This document shows, in pieces, positions 55,041-64,000 of a stretch of 64,000 bases of DNA; within the stretch, counting starts at the first letter, position 1; each line of letters begins with the position of its first letter. The notes under the pieces were generated by a model. It worked only from the letters and a program-made list of their open reading frames with translations, made no database searches and was not told where the DNA came from. The DNA lies in contig OY829647.1 in the NCBI GenBank assembly GCA_963691815.1, positions 13,772,360 to 13,836,359 of the forward strand, in the 5' to 3' direction. Both the position numbers and the translations under genes were made by a program. This stretch comes from Echiichthys vipera (lineage: Eukaryota > Chordata > Actinopteri > Perciformes > Trachinidae).

Positions 55041-55879
55041 TTAGAAAACATCGAACAACCTGACAGAACGCCATTTTACAGCCTCTTTCGCCAGGGCTCA
55101 CGCTCTGAAACCACCATTTGTAACGTATGCCTACGTTAACCTCAGCTACCACTGTGTAACTTTACTGATCCCTCTACAGGCGAGCCTTGGTTCTGCTACA
55201 AGCCAAAGAATCTGAGCTGTGACACAAGGATCATTCACAGTATAGAAGAATTCCATCAAAACCTCAAGGAAAACGAGGAGAAACTATTTGAGAGGTGAGG
55301 GATCAGATAAAGGACTGACATTTTGTGTGACTTCTAAGAAGTATACAGCGAGTGGTACCTATATATTTCATCGGTAGGACATTTCAGAAGTGTGTAACTG
55401 CTGTCAACTCATTGGAGTTGGTGAATTCAAAGGTTTGGATCAAGGCAAGGTGGAAACCAAAGTATTGTTAAAAAGAGAGTAAATTTTGGACTTACATTTT
55501 CTTGTCTCCACCAAGTAAAATATTTGTCTTAGTTGCCAAGTGCTCCGCTGTGATCACCATAATGAAAAACAAGTGGAAAGATTCTATAATGTTCTGTCGA
55601 GCTGAGGGAAACTGCAACTCCTGTGGGTTCAAGTACTTTTCCCATTTTAGTGTTTGATCTTTTATATAATATCTAATTCTCATACATTTCTGATAAAAAC
55701 GGACCAATTATTTTATTTGGTCCCAATAAACTGATTTGCAAAGCTTCCTGCCCGTCATCGCAACACCATCCCTTCCAGTTGCCTATCGCTGTCACTGCTT
55801 GCAAATCACGCGCGTCTCTGCGATGGACAGAGCGGTAGGGTGGTCTGTGAGAGTAAAACAAGGAACGGCAAAGAACTGA

Positions 55880-56372
55880 TGCGTCAAGAGGAGGCTAATG
55901 CAGCTTCATCTGGAGCTGAAAAGAGAGGACATGGTCACAGTTTCAGTTATTACCCAGTCTCTGCCTGTGGAGAGCATACCAGCAGAGCAGTTCTTTGATG
56001 TTTTCTCTGGCCGTAGTTTGGGTGTACCGGCTGCCCTTGATCCCTTTGCTGATTGCTTCAGCAATGGATTTCAGGACCTGGCCGTGCCTCCATCGATACC
56101 TACCCTCACTTAGCGCCTTGGAGCAGCTGCTCAGGATGTGTTCCAGGGTTCCCGTTTTGGAACACAGGGGGCATTCAGGTGTTTCTATCTTGCCCCATGT
56201 GCACAGGTTTGATGGGCTTGGTAGGACATCATACACCCCCTGAATCAGGAACTTGATCCGCTGGGGGTTCCACTTCCAGATGACTTTCCAGGAGACATTC
56301 CGCTCCATGGCCTGCTCCCACTTCATCCACGCACCCTGCTGCTGCTTGGCTACTACTCTGCTGGTTCGCTCT
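55880..56372 (-). mobile_element. LINE C-terminal (zinc-binding) fragment
   Basis: Minus-strand ORF with WEQAMERNVSWKVIWKWNP, RIKFLIQGVYDVLPSPSNL, CPLCSKTGTLEHILSSC and GRYRWRHGQVLKSIAE. The CPLC ... LEHILxxC pattern is the zf-RVT type found after the RT of some LINEs. It differs from the LINE at 53895 and runs in the opposite direction. Confidence 0.75.
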
Positions 56373-56376
56373 TCCT

Positions 56377-56700
56377 GTGGGCGACTGTGGCTCAGAGACA
56401 GAGTGGGTTGTCCTCCATTTGAGAGATTGGTGGTTCGATCCCCACCTCCGCCGGTCCACATGTCGAAGTGTCCTTAGGCAAGACACTGAACCCCGAATTC
56501 CTCCCCGTGGTGTGTATGGGTGTCTAAATGTGGTGTGAATGGTTACATTAGATAAGATGGTATGTAGATGTCCACTGCCATCAGTGTGAATGTCTGTGTG
56601 AATGGGTGAATGTGACAAAGACTATGAAAGCGCCTTGAGTAGTCAGAAGACTAGAAAGGCGCTATATAAGTACAAGCCCATTTACCATTTACCAAGTCCA
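56377..56700 (+). mobile_element. tRNA-derived SINE
   Basis: Full-length relative of 50544-50850: box-A-like 'ctgtggctcagagacagagt', box B 'ggttcgatcccc', 'gtccactgccatcagtgtga', and the tail 'cccatttaccatttacc'. It abuts the last NXPE pseudo-exon. Confidence 0.85.
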
Positions 56701-57176
56701 TGTCTGTGGACCAAGTGAATGGTGGCATCCTGCTTTCACGGGGTTCCTATCCAAATTCTCTCTGTGGGAGTCAGTGAGCTGCGTTATGCTGCCAGTGAAA
56801 TAGATCGCTTACTTGGAGGCCCTAATCCTGTTGTAGTTATTGGTCTCTGGGCTCACTTTGGCACTTTCCCTGTTGAGGTCTACATCCGGCGGCTGCAGAA
56901 CATCCGTAATGCGGTGGTGCGGCTGCTGAACAGGGCTCCAGGCACAAAGTTCCTCATCCGCACAAGGAACCCCAAAGCTCCGTCATTTTTTCATGCAATA
57001 ACCAACAGTGACTGGAACGTGCTGCAGTGGACAAGGTGCTCAGAGCCATGTTCAAAGGACTGAATGTTCGTATGATCTATGCCTGGGAATTGGTTGTTGC
57101 CCACAACATCCACCCTACAACTCCCATTATTAAGGATATGATTGACATTCTTTTGTCCTACGTGTGCCCTCAATAG

Positions 57177-59399
57177 GGCAGCTAGATGCGTGTTTAATGG
57201 GGGAGAGGAGTGATTCAGGAAAGAGCTGAGTTAACATCTTGTCTGTGTGTTTCTATCAGTTGCGGATAATGTTGAATGAGCAGAACAGAAACAGTACTGG
57301 ATGGAAAACAGCTCTAAGTCATGTTGCTGTTGGTTATAAACACTTACAACTTCATTCCTCATGTCTTAGGATTGTCAAGCAGCATTCCAGGCAATTACTG
57401 ATCTAAGTAGACCCAACCTCCAATAGACTTTTTAAAAATGTTTTACATTTTTGTACAGATGAGATATATCATGCTAATTAGTGAGCATTAACAGTGCTGG
57501 TAGGCTACTTTTGTTGCCTTTGAACAGTTTGCTAAGCTGATGACTCCATCTTTATGTTGAATGGACAGATATGAGAAGGTCACTCCAAAAATTTCAAATT
57601 CAGAGGCTGGATCAAAACAATCCACCATGCACCAACGAGTTGTTTAACAGAGCTTTCAGCTGATCATTTGCAATTTGTAATTAAAGTTGGAAAACGTGAC
57701 ATGACTATGTATTCATAGGATATTTAGTGGAAATCAATCACTGGTAAATATTTTATGGCTCACTGAGTGCAGCTGAGGAGGCTGAATATTGTTGTTATCC
57801 AGCAAGTTGGTAGGTTCTCCCATCCTATAGTCAAGCCAATTTGACATGAAGCTGCAAGTAGATTATTATATTTAATATTAATAATATCTGCCTTAACCTC
57901 AACTGTGTTGTATATTTCCAAATGACAGAAATAGTTTTTTTTTTTCATGATGTAACAATAACATATTTACGTGATGTCTACTTTGGTATGAAGATTACCA
58001 GATGTCACACTTGGTTGTGCTTTTCATTGTGGGTTGATGGAAAGTGGGAAGTGTAATTTGTTCCATTGCACCTTTCTATGGTCAGATTTTCCTATCGTAT
58101 AACATATCTTATCTTTAACACATTCATACACATTTCTACATACTGTATGTACGGTATATACACACCACAGAAAAAATAAAGCATTAGTATTTACAATTGT
58201 ATATACTCACCACAGAAAGTAAATAATGTTAATAAACACATATAAATAAAAAATCTGTAAGAGCACCTGGGTAAAATACTCCTTCTTTTCCGTACCCTGT
58301 GAAAACCATATTTTTGGATAGGCATCATTTAAACCTTTAAATGCATGTCAAATTTAACAGACCACTTAATTAATACCATTTATAATTGTAGCTTCTTTAA
58401 TATCAGGCTACAAGTTACAGGTACCGTGTCGGCACGTAAGGGGTTGGTCTCTGCTGTCTGAAAGAAGCTGCAGTCATACCTGGCAGACAGGTAGCTATCC
58501 AACCGGTCTGGCCTCATCATAAGGAAATGTTCCTTCCTAATTCACAGTAGTTCAGAAGACTGAATTTATATCTGGAGAGACTGTGGCAATGCATGCATTA
58601 TGTACGGACGGATTGTTCTAAAGTCTATCTTCTTCTTCCATTTTATACTTTATACTTCTGTTCCAAAGAGGGAAATATTGGACGTTATACTGCTCCTGTA
58701 CTTTATCCAGAGTAAACCATCGTAATTGTTTTGATGATTGATCATTTTGTATTAGTCTGTTTTGTGATCCAATGTCAAATGGGCCAAGAGTAAACACCAG
58801 AAGACACCAGACTAAACTAACTTAAGTAATACCCTACTCTAAAAAAAGTCCTCTTCAAATACTTTTAATGTTAGTATCAAGTATTATAAATGAATGATAT
58901 TTCTCAAACACAGGTTTTCCATCAGATATTCCAATTTCTGTTTTTGCCTTTTGTAAACAGTGGTTCAGAGAAATCTGCTGTGTACACTGTTCCCTCATAT
59001 TTTCTTTTTTCTGTTTGCATCAAACTGTATATACATGTTCCTGTTAACTACATTTTCCTCATTTGAATACATTTACTAGAATATCTGTAATGCAAACTGA
59101 AGCTGAACTTGATCTATCTGTGTTTGTTCACATGACATCTATTGCATGGCTGTCCAACTGTCCCTCCAGGGAGAAGGATCCCTCCTCAGTTGTTCTTCAT
59201 GAGTTTTCTTCTGTTGTTTTCCCTGTTAAAGTTTTTAACAAAAAGAGTTTCCACTTTCAGTCGGGGGCCTCTATACATGGAACTGGCATGACCACTTTGA
59301 GGGTGGAGTTTCACAGCCGAAAGACACACAGCTTAGGTAAGGGGTTGACTCTAGAATTGTCCATAAATGTGAGCGTGAACAGTCGTCAGTCTCTAGGTG
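57177..59399. other. Spacer upstream of the NXPE gene
   Basis: AT-rich, no conserved coding sequence seen. The promoter or a 5' non-coding exon of the NXPE gene should lie near its right side, but none could be fixed. Confidence 0.4.
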
Positions 59400-62300
59400 A
59401 TGATGAAGATGGAGACGATCATGAAGGTCAAAGCTTGTTCAAGAGGAAAGTATTTCTTCATCTTCCTCATTCTGGCTGTGGCTGTCTTAATCTTAATGAA
59501 AAACATGGAGATCCGGCAGGTGAGAACTTGGTTTTGGTGGGATCACTTAAAGGGTGCACCTTATTTGAAATATTTAATGTTAATTAGAATTCCAAATATT
59601 GTGTATTGTATTTTAAATGTGTTTTAATATGGCCCAGCAACAAAAGTGTCCTTCATATGTAACGCAATTTGAGTTAAGGGTATTTTAGTATTATTTAGTT
59701 AAAGGGTAAGGCTTTCATTCTTCTATCAAAACCATCAATGTGTTAGAACCTTGTGGCTTTCAGTTGTTCCTAGTGAAGGCATAAATCTTAAAGTCCCACT
59801 CCTGACACATATATATATATATATATTTTGATAATATGGATTTCTTATGTGTTGTGCACTAAAAACTGACAGCCTCCATATGGGACGACCAACCTGTCCG
59901 TCAGGTCTGTGAAATGTGTGTATTCTTTGAGATGACAGAGTGGCGGTGATCACCACAATGCTTCTAACTACGTCCTCATTGATATGACATACGTCAGCAA
60001 ATAATATTTTTATAAATAACCAAGGCACAAAAAAACTTTCATTTGTGATAAACATTGAGCAAAATTAGAGAACAGTAACCATTGTGTCAGAAGAGAAGAT
60101 TCAAACAATGTTTTCTTGGGGCTATAGAATTCAAAAATGAATAGGAAGTGTAACTACTGCTTTTGACATGAATAATCATTGGCAACATACAAGATAGTTT
60201 GGATTGCTAGACAAGAAAGAGTACAGTATTTCTTAAAGCGTGTGTTTCTCTGCACGGTTTGACCTGTCATCCACACGTAACCGCAGCTTAAAACCAGAGT
60301 CTTTTTTAACAGGAGTCCAGGGTGAACTTTTTTGAAAAGTCTGGGATCAGCAGTAATTTGTGGACAGGAAAACTGAGGAAGCCCTCAATTTCTTGTCGAC
60401 ATTGTTTGACGTCACACTGCGACTGTTAACATTAAGTACTTGGACTGAGCCAACCGATTTAAAATTCATGAATGACAGTGAGAAGTAACTCAACTTTGCT
60501 GTCAGTACACATGAAGGAATCTGCTCGACCTTGGCTCGCCATCGTTGTTTTTCGTGCATGAATTTTTCCAGCCCTGTGATTGGCTAAAATGGCCGTCTTT
60601 TTGGAGTGCTATCGCATGTGCATGTGGATGTGGAAGTGGTGTGGACAGGAATTTTTGATGAGATATGTGTTTGTGTGGACTAGGCCTGAGTGAGCTATCA
60701 GTTAAATGGTTGCCGTGGTTGTGGCAAGCCTGCCCCTGTGTTAATTTACGTAGTCTTGTACTTCTGTTCGACTAAAAGAAATATGGCTTCATTAATGTAT
60801 GGGAAGAGGATTCACTCCTAACTAATGCAACTCATCAAAGACCCTTTATTATTTTGGGGGTTGAGAAAAGGATTCACTCCCGAAGGAAATAGAACTGAGA
60901 GGAGTTCAACAAACTGAAATTCTTTTTTTTATTATTAGTTGTCCTTTAAGAGCATATATTTTGGTTGAACTTTCGACACTTTTTGTTGAGGAATATAATT
61001 TGGACTTACAATGGACATTACCATTGCTGAGTGTGGTTCATTGTGTGTTTGTGTAATTTATCATGTTCTTACTCAAGGAAAGGCAGAGTACTTCTTTAAG
61101 TTTAAAAAGTTTATCAAAACAGCAAATAATTTCCCCCTTGGCCAAGGGGTGTCTCTGGGGTCTGAAATAGCAGTCTTTTAGCCAGGCTGTAACCTGCATC
61201 TACCAAGCCTGAAAGAACGCAGAGAGCCCCCCTTCACAAAGCATTTATACAGCAATAAAGTTCATTGGGTTCTTGTGATTGGTTCAGAATGTTGCTGAGG
61301 AAGTCTCTGGCTCCAGCTTTAGAATTTCATTCACTCCTTAACAGGCTCTCATTCGTTCATGAGTTGAATCCTCTGCCCCCTGGTCACACGGTTCCTTCAA
61401 TGATCCACCAGCTCCTGTGGAAAGAACACTCCCTACTCTGTAGCTTCCTGCCTCCTAGGGGGCTGACCCTGTTTGATCTGACTGCACCTAGTTTAAACTG
61501 GAGTTTATCTGCACATCCTTTAGTTATTCCATCTATGTTAAATTCATAATAATGTGAAAGCATGCTATATAGTTTTTATTTCACTTCCATACGTAAACAG
61601 TCAGTAATAACAAACCTCAATTATATTATAAAAAAAATGAACACTTCAAGTTTAAAAATCCCCATAAATATATATATAAAAAAGTTATATATGCTAATTG
61701 ATTTAGCGAGAAAAGTTGGCAACATTGTTTGTCTAGAGCGTACAAGCTTCATGCGCATGCTCCGTCTCTTTCTTCTCCCCTTTCGATGTATGTCTGTGGC
61801 AGAGTTACAGCATCACATATGGCTTGGCATGTGTACTACAGCTTTTGAGTAGTTTCAGTTAATCTCACTTAGTTAATCAGTTTTGTTTGATGCATCTGTC
61901 TCCATTTCAGTTTCAGCATGAAGTGTCCTCCACCGTCGTCGAACCGAAAGTTACCACTGAGCGTGAGATGCATCATGGCCTCTGCGAACTACAGCCACTG
62001 CCTCCCAAGGAGGCTCAGGAAGAACGCCTCCTGCTAGACTCCATTGCTTGGCCTGAAACTCCGCTTTTGCCAGATCCTCTTATCCTGGAGCAGACCAGTG
62101 ATCCAGCTCACAGTACCTTCACCATTCTCCCAGGGAGGGAAGGAGGACAGTGGCACGTAGGGGATCAGCTGGAGGTTTTGATCAAAATTTCTGACTTCAA
62201 GGGCCGTCCCAAGAAGACTGGGGGAGACCTCTTATTTGCCCGGGTGCACAACCCAACACTTAAAGCAGGTGTGGCTGGGCATGTGGTGGATCATCTCAAT

Positions 62301-64000
62301 GGCAGCTACTCTGCTGTAGTGTCTTTACTCTGGGAAGGAAGCGCACAGGTTGAGGTGATGCTGAAAACTATCATGTTAAATATGTTTGTACTGTAGGTGT
62401 TTTAATCTATCTTCTAACTAATTGTTCACTAAGCCCCATCCCCGTGCTACACCAGTTCACTTTCAGGTCTTAAGATGCATTCACACCGGGCAGCGACAGA
62501 TGCGACACATCGCTTGAAATGCTAGTAATGTGTTGCATGATCACATGTGGATCATATTTGGACCATTGCGCCAAACGTGTTGCTTCTAATGCGTGAATGT
62601 AGATCATGACGTGAACCTGCTTTTAACCGTCAGCCAGCATACAGAAGCTCGGAGTACCATGGCGAGGCTAGCTGCTCCTGCTAGAGGATGCAGCTAGAAG
62701 CTCTGATAGAGAGGCTTTGGTCTCACCAGCGGGGTTTAAAATACTTCCCGCTGTTGGTTAGGTTACAGCTGTAGGTAGCAGATTGTTTAGCCGTTCATGC
62801 TCAAACTTGCTGATTACATGAGAGCAGATCATCATAATTTATTCTCATAATTTGTTCCACTCTTTTTTTTGGTTTTGGTTTTGGAAAGACTAAAAGAAAG
62901 GTAACTTTCTAACTTTCTCTAAATATGCAGAGTATACTAAAGACCCATCAACTTCAACATGTCAAACAAATCCAGAGCTTAACAAACCTGCTGTGCCTGC
63001 ATACAGTTGCTGAGCTATGATTGGGTAATTCATTGGAGCGGTCGAGTGAATGGAAGTTCCTCCACAGATGGTTGATGGCTGATTCAAGATTTCAACTCGA
63101 GCTCTCAAAAAAATGAGAGAAAACACTCTACCTTAAAATTTACAACAGCTGTCAAAGAGCTGGAAAAGACTTAATGATAGTGGAGAAAGTATAGATGACA
63201 GTGGCAGCGGTGCAAATGCACGACATAAAAGATTTGAATATTCACCCCCTGAGTGCAATGATGGAGGTTAGCACCGGAGACCTAAGCCAGAGGACAAAAT
63301 AAAAGCATCTCTTCCTGTGATTTCTGAAACCAAAGCAGGAAAAGCTAAAACTGGGCTATTGTGAGATATTTATTGAGAATTTAGTGAAATGCTCTGAATG
63401 AATTTAAGTTCCTTCTGGTAAACAGTTAACTACTTAGTGTGTGTCTAGAGCTCCTATTGTGAAGGGAAAGCACAGAAGAAGGGAAGCTATCTAGGCTGCC
63501 TTTGACGAGGTTGTAGGTAAAATAGTTTTCCGTCTGATCCATAGATGAATGAGGTCTAGCAGCATACCTGTTTTTGTTGTTTTAAAGATCAATCTGGTTT
63601 ACAAAACAACAATCTTTATGAATGTGCCAATTCAATTTATTTGTATTTGATATGACTGAACATGATTGGACATAAGTTAAAACTGTGGTTCTCTGTCCAA
63701 TCAGGTGATGCTGGTTCACCCTAGTGAGGCCATCACAGTTCTGACCAGGCTGAACATCGAACAACCTGACAGAATGCCATTTCACAGCGTCTTTCGCCAG
63801 GGCTCACGCTCTGAAACCACCATGTGTAACGTATGCCTGCGTCAACCCCAGCTACCACTGTGCAACTTTACTAACCCCTCTACAGGCGAGCCTTGGTTCT
63901 GCTACAAGCCAAAGAATCTGAGCTGTGACACAAGGATCATTCACAGCGTTGTAGAATTCCACCAAAACCTCAAGGCAAACGAGGAGAAACTCTTTGAGAG
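59400..64000 (+). CDS. NXPE family member (NXPE3-like), 5' exons, partial
   Basis: NXPE proteins are secretory-pathway proteins with a neurexophilin-like domain and a PC-esterase domain; their enzyme activity is not well defined. Exons: 59400-59519, 61911-62354, and 63705 to the window end; phases join in frame. Exon 1 gives a short basic N-terminus and one membrane anchor (YFFIFLILAVAVLILM), a type II layout. Exon 2 contains STFTILPGREGGQWHVGDQL, EVLIKISDFKGRPKKTGGD and VVDHLNGSYSAVVSLLWEGS. Exon 3 starts VMLVHPSEAITVL and has CNVCLRQPQLPLCNFT and STGEPWFCYKPKNLSCDT. Comparison with the pseudogene indicates exon 3 ends at or within a base of 64000. ATG choice is uncertain among clustered ATGs at 59400-59430; exon 2 could start at 61911 or 61917 (two in-frame AGs). 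Confidence 0.88.
59520..61910. other. NXPE intron 1
   Basis: AT-rich with a short (TA)n near 59808-59826, a decayed repeat-like stretch around 60240-60700, and an unassigned block at 61130-61500 ('ggaaagaacactccctactc') that may be part of an LTR or other element. No exon seen. Confidence 0.4.
62605..63330 (+). repeat. Block shared with 53437-53892 (copy 2) in NXPE intron 2
   Basis: Starts 'gtgaacctgcttttaaccgt' and ends 'gcatctcttcctgtgatttc'. It is longer than copy 1 by about 320 bp in its middle. It is preceded by 'cacaccgggcagcgacagat', wording seen in fish DNA elements, so a mobile origin is possible. Confidence 0.65.

Larger units (their letters stand above)
55047..57176 (+). pseudogene. 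Broken 3' copy of an NXPE-family gene
   Basis: An exon at 55047-55297 matches the NXPE exon at 63705-64000 (PFYSLFRQGSRSETTICNVC, STGEPWFCYKPKNLSCDTRI, EENEKLFER-type end) and keeps the GT donor. A Gln codon has become TAA at 55137-55139. A last exon (about 56704-57176) encodes the PC-esterase C-terminus: SVSELRYAASEIDRL-like, GLWAHFGTFPVEVYIRRL, then ITNSDW. A one-base loss at about 57026-57031 shifts its frame before the terminal stop at 57174. Middle exons and everything 5' are missing. The intron between holds a minus-strand LINE piece and a SINE. Clearly not a working gene. Confidence 0.85.

Noticed and set aside
55943..56618. Long minus-strand ORFs of 129-172 codons as host genes
   Set aside because: They are LINE C-terminal and SINE sequence translated in reverse.
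59063..59587. 174-codon plus ORF overlapping NXPE exon 1
   Set aside because: It is in a different frame from the membrane-anchor exon, lacks family similarity and crosses the exon 1 donor.

Overview
This is a 64 kb piece of a ray-finned (percomorph-type) fish genome. The genes are split by GT-AG introns. The spaces between exons are AT-rich, full of (GT)n/(CA)n microsatellites and of dispersed repeats typical of teleosts: tRNA-derived SINEs, non-LTR retrotransposon pieces, hAT-, Harbinger- and TTAA-type DNA elements. All gene calls below come from translating the sequence and comparing it from memory with vertebrate protein families; no search was run.

Layout: (1) 1-6.2 kb, minus strand: the first seven coding exons of mttp (microsomal triglyceride transfer protein large subunit); the rest lies beyond the left edge. 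(2) 13.8-21.2 kb, minus: a complete tspan5 with eight coding exons (268 aa), a TspanC8 tetraspanin. (3) 25.1-35.9 kb, minus: a complete acer2 with six exons (277 aa), Golgi alkaline ceramidase. (4) 38.1-43.7 kb, plus: a complete rps6 with six exons (249 aa) and a TOP-type start. Three of its introns carry near-identical copies of a ~195-nt structured RNA-like unit. (5) 45.0-50.3 kb, minus: a complete, divergent perilipin-family gene (six exons, about 330 aa). (6) 51-57 kb: a mosaic of nested transposons and a broken 3' copy of an NXPE gene. (7) 59.4-64.0 kb, plus: an intact NXPE3-like gene running off the right edge.

Three of the genes act in lipid handling: mttp loads lipid onto apoB in the ER, acer2 cleaves ceramide in the Golgi, and the perilipin coats lipid droplets. 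Nothing suggests they are co-regulated; this is ordinary vertebrate gene order. The order joins neighbours that in human lie on 4q23 (MTTP, TSPAN5) and on 9p22 (RPS6, ACER2, PLIN2).

The most unusual observations are: the three-copy intronic RNA-like unit in rps6, one copy of which is split by a ~480-bp insertion; a LINE reverse-transcriptase fragment joined in frame to an NXPE exon; a Harbinger remnant with an internal inverted duplication nested in an older repeat; a ~620-bp foldback element in the perilipin gene; and a tspan5 stop codon that overlaps a strong splice donor.
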